Assembly: GCA_010094045.1 (NCBI GenBank) | Contig: ML986627.1 | Coordinates: 1,587-43,874 of the forward strand | DNA: 42,288 nt | Direction of reading: 5' to 3' | Origin: Lojkania enalia | Taxonomy: Eukaryota > Ascomycota > Dothideomycetes > Pleosporales | Part shown: positions 24,109 to 35,207 of the stretch, in pieces | Numbering within the stretch: the first letter of the stretch is position 1 | Layout: every line of letters begins with the position of its first letter | Made by a program: the position numbers and the translations under genes | The notes under the pieces: generated by a model | What the model saw: the letters and a program-made list of their open reading frames with translations, nothing else | Told to the model about the DNA's origin: nothing | Database searches by the model: none

Positions 24109-24186
24109 TTATATCTAAATCTTTAATTAGACGTTAGAGTCTAATTTAAATATATTTCTAGACGTTTATAATAATACTATACCAAT

Positions 24187-24655
24187 CTAACTTAGTCCCT
24201 AGTATAATACTACTATATAAACTAAACCAACCTAATTTCTAGTATAGTACTACTATATAATAATAACTAATCGCGCCGATATATATATAATCTAGCCTAA
24301 TCTCTAGTATAGTACTATTATATAATAATAACTAGTTGCGCTAATATACCTACAACCTAATCTAATCTTTAGTATAATACTACTATATAATAATAACTAA
24401 TTATACTAATATACCTATAAATTAACCTAATTTCTAGTATAGTACTACTATATAATAATAACTAATTACGCTAATATACTTATAATCTAACCTAATTCCT
24501 AGTATAATACTACTATATAAACTGAACTAACCTAATCCCTACTATAGTACTATTATATAATAATAACTAGTTACGCTAATATATTTATAACTAAATCTAA
24601 CTTCTAGTATAGTACTATTATATAATAATAATAGACTATACTAATATACTTATAA
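24187..24655 (+). repeat. Minisatellite inside H, about eight units
   Basis: Units share AGTATARTACTAYTATATAA. Long units of about 65 bp contain ATAATAATAACTA and a CGCTAATATACCTA-like part; short units of about 39 bp lack them (for example near 24197 and 24500). It is the same family as the repeat in G1. Confidence 0.8.
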
Positions 24656-25043
24656 TATAGTCTAAATCTTCTAAATTTAATTTAGATTCTATAAATTTCT
24701 GCTAAATTCTAGAAAATTTTTTAGGGGGAGTTAGAGTAGAAGTATAAACTAAAGAGCTACTATAAAGAGCGTTCTAGAGTACTGTAAGATAGACTGTTAA
24801 GGTAAGATAAGTAGAAATATACGTCTCTAGTTCGAATAAAGGCTAGAATATAGATAAATAATAGAAGTCTAGCTTTACTAGAAGGCGATAAGTTAGCGAT
24901 ATATAGTTTAGCGAAGAGGCTTCTATAGATAGCGTTTATAGAAAGCCTAAGTAGAGGCTAGAGCTAGAGTAATAAGCTAGAATTTTCTTATCCTTCTCTC
25001 CCCTTTATACTCTTATAGAAGCTCGATAATAGAAGGGGGGTAT
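24656..25043 (+). other. H interior, no coding match seen
   Basis: About 390 bp between the minisatellite and the right LTR. It is less AT-rich and has a purine-rich plus strand (24720-24960), with no motif I recognise. It ends with the run AGAAGGGGGG at 25031-25040. It could be a remnant of the element's 3' untranslated region. Confidence 0.5.
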
Positions 25044-25260
25044 TATTATAGAATCAGCTTCTACCTAATCCCGTACCAACTTATCTATTATATATAGACC
25101 CGAACCCCTAATATATATATATACGACCTAATATCTATCTTCTTTCTCTTTTTATCTAAACGTTTTAAACTATTATAGTAGTAGTATATTAGTTATCTAT
25201 ATAGTTTAATCTAATACTTATTTATCTAGTATTAATAATCCGATATACGTCGCTGTAATA
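25044..25260 (+). repeat. H 3' LTR, 217 bp
   Basis: Starts TATTATAGAATCAGC and ends GCTGTAATA, directly before CTAG and D sequence. It kept slightly more CA/TG than the left LTR. Confidence 0.88.
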
Positions 25261-25551
25261 CTAGTTTAAATAATATCTTATCTATTATAATATTAGCTTT
25301 ATTAAAATTGTAAATATTCTTATTATAAATACTATATATACCTTTTATATATGCTATAAACTTAAACTAGGTTCTAATAATTTTAGAATCTTTATATAAA
25401 GCTCTCTAATAATTATATAGTTAATTAAATTATATTATAAGGCTATTTATTTACTTAATAAAATTCCTAGACTATTTCTAGCTAATCTATTTAACGCTAT
25501 ATTCAATAAGTAGCTTATCTACTATATCTTATATAGTATTTAAAGAGGGTA

Positions 25552-27423
25552 ATATACAGTATAAGCGAGCTGATTACCCAAGCGAGCTAATTATAATACT
25601 AAAACCCTACTAAAATCGCGATAATTATACTTTATAATATTATACTATAACTAATAACTATAGAATTAATTTAGAAAGAAGCTAGAATATAGCTTATACT
25701 CTAAGCTTTTTAATAAGATATAATACTAACTATATATCGCGTTGTATTAATCTATAATATCTCCTAAAGTATACTTAGTATATAAAAGTAAGGAATAGCT
25801 CTATAACGCGATTACTAGCCTAATTTAATAAAGCTTAGTAAGATTAAGGAGTAGATAATTGTTTAGTATATACTAGATCTAAATATAAGAGGATTTTCGC
25901 TATAGCTTACTACTATTTAAGATATAGCTAATTTACTACTAGCTATATACTCTACTAGCTAGGTTAGAAAGAACTAGGTAGAGAATTTTATTAAACGTAT
26001 ACTTAAGCTTAAAGTTAAATTTAATTAAAAGTATAACTATTTAAAAGCTAAATATAAGAATCCTAAGATTATAGGAGGTTGGTTCTACCTTATATAGAAT
26101 ATAAAGGCTAAGTATAGTATTATTAATAAAGATATATACAACTTTAATAAATTAGGCTTTATAATAGGCGTAATATTAATAGAAGTAGTAATTATTAGCT
26201 CTAAGAGACGGAATTAACTAAAGTAGCTCTAGCTAGGTAATTATAAGTAGACTACAGTTATCTAGGGTATTAACGCGATAGGATAGATAATACTACCTTT
26301 TATTATCTTTATAGGTACCTACTACCTCTCTATATAGTATAAAGAAGATAATATTCTACTAATCTAGGCTATATAGGTTACTAATAACGGCTAGATAATA
26401 AATAATATTAGTATTAAGTAGTTAAAGCACTTTAACGCGTATATAAAAGATTATACTATTAGTATATATTAATTACTAATTCTCGACGGCTATAAGAGCT
26501 ATAACTTACTTAAATTTAGGCAGCTCTATAAGAAAAAGAATATTATTACTCTCTATATACCTCTACATTTATCGCACCTATTATAGCTACTAGATATAGG
26601 TTGTTTCTCTTCTTTAAAGACTGTGTATAGGTATTAAGTTAAGCAGCTAATATATAGTTATATTAACTATATTACAAAAATTAAGTTTTTACTCTACTTT
26701 AAAGTAGCTTTTAACGTAGTAATTATAAAGAGTAATATTCTAAATAGCTTTTAAAATACTAGTCTAGTTTTATTCGACCTAGATATAGTATTATTAAAGT
26801 TTAAAGTTTAACTATATATACTAATACCTTTTATAATTAAAAATACCCTTTAAAAGTTAAAAATATTAAATAATTCTATTAAATTTAGATCTTAATCTAT
26901 ATACGTTTAATTAAGAGTTTAAAAGTATCTAGATAGTTTACCTATTTTAATAGTAGAAGCGTTTAAATAGTTTATAAAGGGTACTATATATATAATATAT
27001 AAAAACGTACTATTATATACTTAGATTACTAAGCTTTAAGTAGTTAATAAGGCTATTATATAATATTAATTATATAAAAGAAAGTATATATAGAAGAAAG
27101 GTAATCTAATAATTAAAAAAGGTGTTTAATTAACTACTCTAAAAGAGTTTAGCACTTATACTAATAGAAAGAAGAGTAGAAAGAAGGCGCGTATTAATAG
27201 AGGCTAGCCGACTTAAAAGTACTATAGATAGTACAGTAAGACTAGACATAACTTATAGACGTATAAAAATAATACTATAGATATTGAAGAATAGGCTACT
27301 ATACTATATAGTATAATAGAATATAAGAAAGTATAATATTTTATAAAAAGTAGTTGCGATTTTAGTATAGTCTTAGTATTATAATCAACTTACTTAGGTA
27401 ATTAGCTTATTTATACTATACGT
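25552..27423 (+). mobile_element. pogo-type transposon A2, complete, 1872 bp
   Basis: Uninterrupted reference copy of family A, flanked by TA (25550-25551, 27424-27425), inserted in the N-terminal part of D. Left end ATATACAGTATAAGCG, right end the inverse of ACGTATAGTATAAATA. The left TIR shows two AAGCGAGCT boxes. Its length equals that of A1 and A4 after removal of their insertions. Confidence 0.95.
25654..27336 (+). pseudogene. A2 transposase: HTH, DDE, CCHC knuckle
   Basis: Forward frame 1, about 560 codons. The psq-like N-terminus is near 25660-25800, then IVxYILDLNIRGF near 25860 and the Tc5-type HTH region to about 26130. Catalytic sites: first Asp to Asn (NFNKLGF, AAT 26146-26148), second intact (ILDGYKSY, GAC 26485-26487), third intact (LLDIGCF, GAT 26593-26595). 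A basic C-terminal part (KRKYI, RKKARINRG) precedes a zinc knuckle at 27223-27264: three Cys positions read Tyr, His kept (CAT 27247-27249). The probable stop is TAA at 27334. Gln/Trp codons are mostly stops. Confidence 0.9.
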
Positions 27424-29020
27424 TATAAATTCTTGTAAATCTAAGTTAAATATATATATAATAATAGCTTCTTCTTTTAATTTAGTAAACTTCTTTAAAT
27501 TTAGCTTATAATTATATTATATATATTATAGATACTCTTATACTAGAATCTATTAAAGTATAAGATTCTATATAGATAAGTAATATTATAGTAATACTAT
27601 ATCACCTCTAATATAGTTTATAAGCGAGCTATTAGTATANNNNNNNNNNATTAACGCGATAGGATAGATAATACTACCTTTTATTATCTTTATAGGTACC
27701 TACTACCTCTCTATATAGTATAAAGAAGATAATATTCTACTAATCTAGGCTATATAGGTTACTAATAACGGCTAGATAATAAATAATATTAGTATTAAGT
27801 AGTTAAAGCACTTTAACGCGTATATAAAAGATTATACTATTAGTATATATTAATTACTAATTCTCGACGGCTATAAGAGCTATAACTTATTTAAATTTAG
27901 GCAGCTCTATAAGAAAAAGAATATTATTACTCTCTATATACCTCTACATTTATCGCACCTATTATAGCTACTAGATATAGGTTGTTTCTCTTCTTTAAAG
28001 ACTGTGTATAGGTATTAAGTTAAGCAGCTAATATATAGTTATATTAACTATATTACAAAAATTAAGTTTTTACTCTACTTTAAAGTAGCTTTTAACGTAG
28101 TAATTATAAAGAGTAATATTCTAAATAGCTTTTAAAATACTAGTCTAGTTTTATTCGACCTAGATATAGTATTATTAAAGTTTAAAGTTTAACTATATAT
28201 ACTAATACCTTTTATAATTAAAAATACCCTTTAAAAGTTAAAAATATTAAATAATTCTATTAAATTTAGATCTTAATCTATATACGTTTAATTAAGAGTT
28301 TAAAAGTATCTAGATAGTTTACCTATTTTAATAGTAGAAGCGTTTAAATAGTTTATAAAGGGTACTATATATATAATATATAAAAACGTACTATTATATA
28401 CTTAGATTACTAAGCTTTAAGTAGTTAATAAGGCTATTATATAATATTAATTATATAAAAGAAAGTATATATAGAAGAAAGGTAATCTAATAATTAAAAA
28501 AGGTGTTTAATTAACTACTCTAAAAGAGTTTAGCACTTATACTAATAGAAAGAAGAGTAGAAAGAAGGCGCGTATTAATAGAGGCTAGCCGACTTAAAAG
28601 TACTATAGATAGTACAGTAAGACTAGACATAACTTATAGACGTATAAAAATAATACTATAGATATTGAAGAATAGGCTACTATACTATATAGTATAATAG
28701 AATATAAGAAAGTATAATATTTTATAAAAAGTAGTTGCGATTTTAGTATAGTCTTAGTATTATAATCAACTTACTTAGGTAATTAGCTTATTTATACTAT
28801 ACGTTATAAATTCTTGTAAATCTAAGTTAAATATATATATAATAATAGCTTCTTCTTTTAATTTAGTAAACTTCTTTAAATTTAGCTTATAATTATATTA
28901 TATATATTATAGATACTCTTATACTAGAATCTATTAAAGTATAAGATTCTATATAGATAAGTAATATTATAGTAATACTATATCACCTCTAATATAGTTT
29001 ATAAGCGAGCTATTAGTATA
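26269..29020. repeat. 1371-bp block repeated on both sides of the second N gap
   Basis: 26269-27639 and 27650-29020 match at offset 1381; I noticed one C/T difference (26509 vs 27890). The repeated block begins in the middle of A2, runs through D and the first bases of the G2 LTR, and ends inside the C2 TIR. No transposition event would copy such a span, so this is best read as unmerged contig overlap. Features in 27650-29020 repeat those in 26269-27639. Confidence 0.88.
27640..27649. other. Assembly gap, 10 N
   Basis: Ten N between two copies of the same 1371-bp block; probably no real missing sequence. Confidence 0.97.
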
Positions 29021-29835
29021 AGTAAGCTATTATTCTATTAAGATTCGAACGATTTAATTATAATAATTATTAACTATATATATATATATTATAGAAAGTA
29101 ATAGTCTATTAGATTATTTAATACCTATACTATTAATTTAATACGTTTAAGTATTATAGCTAGACTATTTATAACACCTATAGCTCTATTAAAGCTAGCT
29201 ACTCTCTTATAGCTAAGTACTCTAATTACGAATTTTCTTATTAATCTACCCCTTAATATTATTTTGATTAATTATATTCTTACCTACAACTTTTATTAGA
29301 ATCCTCTACTTCTATAATCGCTTTCTTTTCTATTATTTTTACTTTATTACTACCTTATTTACTTGCTTAAGACTTTTAATTTAATTAGCTATCAGCGCGA
29401 TTAAATATATTATTATTATAACGCTCTTTTAAAATTAATTAAAGGCTATAATAATTAATATAGGTAACGTATAGTATAAGCGAGCTAATTACCTAAGCGA
29501 GCTAATTATAATACTAAAACTCTACTAAAATCGCGATAATTATACTTTATAGTATTATACTATAACTAATAACTGTAGAATTAATTTAGAAAGAAGCTAG
29601 AATATAGCTTATACTCTAAGCTCTTTAATAAGATATAATACTAACTATACGTTACGTTACATTAATCTATAATATCTCCTAAAGTATACTTAATATACGA
29701 AGGTAAGGAATAGCTCTATAATATAATTACCGGTCTAATTTAATAAAGCTTCGTAAAATTAAGAAGTAGGTAATTATTTAGCATATACTAGATCTAGATA
29801 TAAGAGGATTTCTACTACAGCTTACTACTATTTAA

Positions 29836-29961
29836 TATTACAGCTAAGCTATTTATAGTTAGCCTCTTAGCAGGTCTAGAGATATATATATAGTATATCT
29901 CGCATTTCTAGTTAATAGACGTAGTTTTTCCAACCCTTATTAGAGCTAGCCAGCTCTAACA
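29836..29961 (+). repeat. Cop2 5' LTR, 126 bp
   Basis: Starts TATTACAGCTAAGC (TGTTACGGC in Cop1) and ends CTCTAACA. It pairs with 35082-35207. Confidence 0.93.
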
Positions 29962-29979
29962 GTTATAAGCCTAAAAGCC
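29962..29979 (+). other. Putative primer-binding region of Cop2
   Basis: GTTATAAGCCTAAAAGCC directly follows the 5' LTR. Cop1 has GTTATAAGCCCGGAAGC at the same place. This is the expected site for tRNA priming of minus-strand synthesis, but I could not match it to a particular tRNA. Confidence 0.5.
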
Positions 29980-30146
29980 TTTTAACTACTACTACGTTCT
30001 ATATAGATAGACTAGAGCTGATTAATATAGACTTAGTTAATTATATCTCGTTTATTAAGACTCTAGTTACCTCGATATTACTAGGCTAGCTAAGAAGCTA
30101 GAGAGCTTAGAACTAGTTATAGTAGAGACCTTAATAGATTAACGCG

Positions 30147-33100
30147 ATATAGTATATTAAAAAGATAATAGAATTAGACCTACTTATTACTAAGACTACG
30201 GTTATTCTTAATAAGCTAGAGTACTAGATATAGTAGCTGTTTCTGTAGAAGGACAGTACGGACCGGAACCAGCTCTAGAAATATATAAACCTAGACTTTA
30301 ATAAGAAGCTAGTCCTTCGACTAGACGCTAAAAAGCCGATTAAGAAGCAGTTCGGAGATTTCTACAGGACAGACAGTAATACTAAGGCAGCAGATGCTAA
30401 AGTAGATATTATAGATCTAACTAATTAAGAATTAGCAAGATATAAAGCCTAGTATAGAACGTACAGCTGCAGTAAGGCGTAGTAGCTGCAGAAAGAGAAG
30501 GCTCTTAGGAAATTCACGTAGAAGATATCGAGGATGATAGCAGCTCGACATATCTATCTAATTACAGACTATAAGACTATATACAATCGACTGCAGACCC
30601 TTAAAAAGTATCTCTACCTAAGTAAAGCTGAGCGTAGTATATAGCTGCAGGCTCGATACTAGACGCTTAAGATATAACTAAGAAAGGGGAACCTAGATAC
30701 CTAGTTTAAGGATTAGCTTAAAATAACGCGCGTTATAAACTTAGCGAGTATACTAGAAGTATAGGGGAATTAAGCTTAGTAGAACTTTATTTTCGCAGTT
30801 AAGAGCTTAGACGATAGCTAGGTAGTAAATAAGTTATTACTACTTATCAATTCTGAAGTAGACGATAAGCTATATATAAGTATCTCAGACCTGGTAGCCT
30901 AGTATATGTTATACTATCGTCGTACTAGACCGGTTATATTAGGACTAAGAACGTTTATAACGCTTAGTATTATACTATAGTAACTACAGTAGTTGTAGTA
31001 GACTAATAGCAGCTAGAAACCTTAGTAATTAAGATAGATAGTCTACTTTTATAGAGATAGTTATAAATTTAAATAGTATCTATATATTAATTTAGCGCTA
31101 TACTTATTAGGCTAGTAGCTGGATTAAGATATTAAGTAGAGATTCTAGAAGTTTAGGATATTAAGATCTTCTAGATTAAAGGTGCTCTATAATACTAAGA
31201 AGCGACTAGTAGTATTAGTAGGCTCTATAGACTTTATAATAGTCTTAGTACTAATACTAAATATAATAAAAAGATAGGACAATAGGCGTTAACTATTAAG
31301 ACTAGCTGCGACGGCAGTTCTAAACCTAAGTTGATTAGTAAGATCTATAGTAGCTTTAGCTCTATAGCTTAAAGCTATATAGGCTAAGTAGTATTAGTAT
31401 TAGCTATTACTACTTAATAGATAGATTATAAACCCTAGCTTAAATACCTATATTACTAATAGCAAGTCTTATAGCTGGAAAATAATATAGCAGCCTGGAC
31501 CAGACAACTACGTATATATAGAGGGATAGCTACTACTAATTTAAAAATAGGGAGAAGTCTAGCTATAAGTATAGACGTCTACTAGAATTGAGACTATCCT
31601 ACTCTTATACATCGTATATATCCTAGAGATGTTTACAAGCGTAGTTAGTCTCTTATACTATAGTATAGTAGAGATCTATTTTAACTTAGGACGAGACTAT
31701 CTATATTAGATAGATCTATCGAATATTATATACTATCTCAGGCGCACGTTTAAGTATTAGCTGATAGATATAGAGGATAGTATACGACTATCTCTATTAG
31801 TATATATAGTATAGTATAAACTAAGGTCTTCCTATGCAGCTCGTAAGTAGCTAAAACTTACACCTATATAAGCTTACAGGGTATTCGGCTATACTAGCTA
31901 GAAGATAGTTATTTATCTATCTACTTATATTAACGGGCTTAAGTTAATTAAGTAATAGTAGGGGGTAAAGTAGCAGTAGTAGTAGGGGGTGTAGTAGTAG
32001 CAGCAGCAGAAAAATTAAGCTCTAAAGTAGATAGAATATACCGTCTATATCTAGTCTAAGCTCTATAAGATAGTAAATAGGAGAGCTCCTTAGGAACTAG
32101 CCTAGGGACTATTTAAGAGACTAGGGATAGATTTAGTCTAGATACGCGATTAGTTAGAATACTACTATAATAGAGACCTCTAGATGTTCTATATAGTCTG
32201 CTAGTATAGTAGGTAGTATAAGACCTACTACCTACTAAATAAGAATACGATAATACTATAATATATAATATAGAGATTACTAGTTAAATTTAAAGCTTAG
32301 TTTAATATATAGGTTAAAGCTATTAGGCTTAATAGCAAGCGCGGATATTTTAAGATATTTAACATCTTTAAGGACCTAGGAATCTCAGTAGAACTATAAA
32401 TAGAGTATACTAAGGAGCAGAATAGTCTAATAGAGAGAGTAGAGCAGTTACTAGTTATACGGGGAAGAGCTATAAGAATAGACGTAGAGCTACTAATAGA
32501 AGTATTAAATAAGTGCCTATTCTTAGTAATCTATCTCCTTAATCGCACGCCGACCGAAGCTCTAGACTAGTATACCCTATATAAGGTAGTACGCGGAACT
32601 AAACCGTTAGTAGTTTATTTTAGCGTGCTAGGAGCTAAGGTATATATCCTAAATTATTACTTATACTAGAAAGAGAAGCTATAATCTTACGCGCTAATTA
32701 GACGCCTTATAGGATATAACTCTATAAATATCTATCGCATCTAGATGCTAGAGCTAGATAGAGTTATAAGGACTAGAGATATTATCCTACTATCTGTAGA
32801 ATCGCATAAAGATCTTATCTTTCTAGATAAGTAGACGCTACGTCTAGCAGCTGTAGTATTTAATATTAAGGAGAGCTGTAAGCTGAATAATATAGAGCTT
32901 AAATAGATGCTAGATTAATTAACAGTTTAATCGCGTAAGAAAACGCTAGATAATAAGCTTAAGTAGTAGATTAAAAAGTAGCTTAAGCAGGAGCTAGGTT
33001 AGTAACAATTAAGTAAGCTAGCTAGAGTAGAGTATCTAGCAGATAGCAGTATTATAATGCTAGAAGATACCCTAGAACCGCGTAGTTAAGACGATCGCGA

Positions 33101-34970
33101 CGAGTATCTAGAGGTAATAACTAGCCTCCCTAAGGGCTAGTATTAAATTAAGCTAGAAGTAGAGGCTTTAGACTAATAATTAAATAATGCGAATAGACGC
33201 GATAAAATCAGTAGTTAGCTTAATACTAGAAATATTATAGAGACTAGAACTCGTAAAATACCCCGTATATACTATACAGCGTTTATAGAAGCGTTACAGT
33301 AGAAGACGAATAGTAATATACTAGCTGATTAGCCTAGGATTAGTCTATATAGAGATTAGCTACCACCTCTACTAAAGCGATAGAAGCAGCTTAAGAGGTA
33401 TCTATTTAGAATCGAATTTAAGAAAGTAATAGTAGTAGAGCTTTAGAGCTGCTATAGTAAGGGCTATCTAGTTTATATAATAGAGACTAGAGCTAGTATA
33501 CAGCTAGAGATTAAGCTTCTACTACTAATATAGATATTTACATATAAATTCGATAAGGATAGATATCTATATAAATTTAAAGCTAGGCTAGTTATTAGAG
33601 GAAACTTACAGTAGAACTGGGGAGATATATATATAGCTACTCTAGCAGTATAAGTATTCCGATTTCTAGTTACTTTAGTAGCAGCTTTTAGACTACGCGC
33701 CTATTAATACGATATTACCAACGCTTTCTTAAATATACTACTAGATAGACTAATATACGCTTATATACTAGAAGGATTTATGTAAGAGCTAGATGAGCTG
33801 CTAGAGATAAGGAAAGCTCTCTATAGCCTGAGAGATACTTCTCTACTCTAGTATAAGCACCTTAAGAGCTCGCTACTTAAACTAGAACTACAGCTAATCT
33901 AGGAGGTCCTATATCTATTTAGAAGCAAGAGCCTAATAGTATTCTTCTACGTTAATGATATAGTCGTCCTAATCTACCTAGACCACCTTATTATATATCA
34001 GCAATTTAAAGTAGGCTTAAAATCGCAGTACGAGCTACGCTTACTTAGATAGCTTAGATAGTTTCTAGAAATTAGAATAGTTTAAGACTAGGATACAGGC
34101 AGAATCTAGCTTAGTTAAGACTCGTTTATTAATAAGGTCGCAGCTAAGTATAGACTATAGAAGCAGGGGTAGAGAAGCTATCCTACAGTACCTCTAGTCG
34201 ATAACTACCTAGCATTAAGTATAGAGGAGCTAAACTATTAGAGAACTAGATATTATCAGCAGCTAGTTAGATCCCTAAAATATCTAGCAGTTTATATACG
34301 CCCAGATATCTTAAAAGCTTACTTAACTCTAGTAATCTATCTTAAGAATCTAGAATAGAGTTATATTTAAGTAGTAGAGCATATCTAGAGATATATAATT
34401 AGTACGAGAGGGCTAGGCTTATAAGCATCTAGACTAGATTAAGAAAATATAATCTACTTTAGTAATAAGCGTAAGCTACTATTCTATAGAGTATTAGATA
34501 CAGTATTCGCGGATAATTAGAAGACGTATTACAGCTCGCAGGGCTACCTATTTAAGTTCTATAGCCTACCTATTAACTAGAAAGCGATAATACAGCGCTC
34601 GGTTACTAAGTTAACAACTAAAGCTGAGCTGCTAGCTCTATCTATAGTAGGTAGCAAGCTGTAATAATAGACTAGGATCTTTAATCACGTAGGATTTAGT
34701 ATAAAGATAGTCTCTACGCTATTTTATAATAATTAGTAGATAGTAGATATTACTACTAAAGTAGTAGATAGACTATAAACTAGGTTATATTATATAGATA
34801 CTTATCAGATATAGATTTAACAAGAAGTTAAAGCAGGAAGATTACAGGTTAGCTGAAAGCCGACGAACTAGATACTAGCAGACGGTCTTATAAAAGCACT
34901 GCCTAAGCAGAAGTATCTTACCTTTTTAAAACAGCTTAGTCTTATAGAGGTATTTAGACTAGTTAACTAG
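30147..34970 (+). pseudogene. gag-pol: Cop2 gag-pol polyprotein, RIP-degraded
   Basis: One forward frame (frame 3) is readable for about 4.8 kb with no frameshift seen. Gag is at about 30160-31300. The protease active site reads IINPSLNTY at about 31425 (Asp to Asn, AAC 31431-31433; Cop1 keeps Asp). A GAG-pre-integrase-like stretch (YRVFGYTSQK) is near 31875. The integrase core and its C-terminal part (IRTRDIILL) lie in about 32040-32830. Reverse transcriptase, about 33480-34150, has ITNAFLN and a catalytic box YVND (AAT-GAT at 33954-33959), so only one Asp is lost. RNase H and the ADGLIKALP end follow at about 34590-34910. Stop TAG at 34968-34970. The start codon is not settled. Confidence 0.9.
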
Positions 34971-35081
34971 AAGGTAGCTTTACTATTTACTACAGCTGGA
35001 GGGGTGTATTACAGCTATATAAAAGTATCTAGACTAGTTAACTAGAAGGCAGCTTTGCTATTTACTATAGCTAGGGGGGTA
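34951..35081 (+). repeat. 75-bp tandem duplication of polypurine tract in Cop2
   Basis: TATTTAGACTAGTTAAC at 34951 recurs as TATCTAGACTAGTTAAC at 35026, 75 bp later. Each unit ends in a G-rich tract (about 34997-35006 and 35072-35081) followed by TATTAYAGC, the start of the LTR. Only the second is next to a whole LTR. Same arrangement as in Cop1. Confidence 0.85.
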
Positions 35082-35207
35082 TATTATAGCTAAGCTATTT
35101 ATAGTTAGCCTCTTAGCAGGTTTAGGGATATATATATAGTATATCTCGCATTTCTAGTTAATAGACGTAGTTTTTCCAACCCTTATTAGAGTTAGCTAGC
35201 TCTAATA
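35082..35207 (+). repeat. Cop2 3' LTR, 126 bp
   Basis: Starts TATTATAGC after GGGGGGTA and ends CTCTAATA before the TTTAA target duplication. Pairs with 29836-29961. Confidence 0.93.

Larger units (their letters stand above)
23892..25260 (+). mobile_element. Short LTR element H without pol, 1369 bp
   Basis: Two 217-bp LTRs (23892-24108, 25044-25260) surround about 935 bp with no recognisable RT or integrase. CTAG flanks both ends (23888-23891, 25261-25264) and the sides join cleanly in D, so CTAG is the minimal target duplication (4 bp, perhaps 5 with one mutated base). A G-run (25035-25040) precedes the right LTR as polypurine tract, giving plus orientation. The interior starts with sequence matching the end of G1 pol and holds the same minisatellite. 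H therefore looks like a deletion derivative of the G group with its own LTR, moved in trans. Confidence 0.82.
21100..27575 (-). pseudogene. D transposase, four segments, heavily degraded
   Basis: Minus-strand pogo transposase recognised by alignment to E: 27426-27560 and 25265-25551 are the DNA-binding half and the link to the core, 23429-23891 the DDE core, 21100-21576 the C-terminal part. Almost every former Gln/Trp codon is a stop and conserved motifs are hard to read directly, so identity rests on collinearity with E. The N-terminal end and the outermost C-terminus are missing. Confidence 0.7.
21088..28964 (-). mobile_element. pogo-type transposon D, cut at both ends by G1 and G2
   Basis: D's own sequence is 21088-21576, 23429-23891, 25265-25551 and 27426-27583, about 1397 bp. 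By alignment to E it lacks about 280 bp at the left and 190 bp at the right, including both TIRs. The missing ends should lie outside the window, beyond G1 and G2. C1, H and A2 are inserted in it. 27650-28964 is the assembly repeat of A2 and D sequence. RIP is close to saturation: nearly no CA or TG remains. Confidence 0.78.
29836..35207 (+). mobile_element. Ty1/copia retrotransposon Cop2, complete, 5372 bp
   Basis: Flanked by TTTAA (29831-29835, 35208-35212) inside A4. LTRs are 126 bp (29836-29961, 35082-35207). Same family as Cop1, in opposite direction in the window but the same direction relative to its host element A: Cop1 is minus in minus-strand A1, Cop2 plus in plus-strand A4. The internal order is gag, protease, integrase, RT, RNase H. 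RIP is moderate: more CA/TG than the outer elements, fewer than the gag region of Cop1. Confidence 0.95.

Noticed and set aside
20437..24655. Regular repeats resembling a CRISPR array.
   Set aside because: Units are contiguous tandem repeats without unique spacers, inside retroelements of a fungus.
26269..29020. Recent segmental duplication of A2/D.
   Set aside because: Breakpoints ignore element borders and sit exactly at a 10-N gap; contig overlap is simpler.
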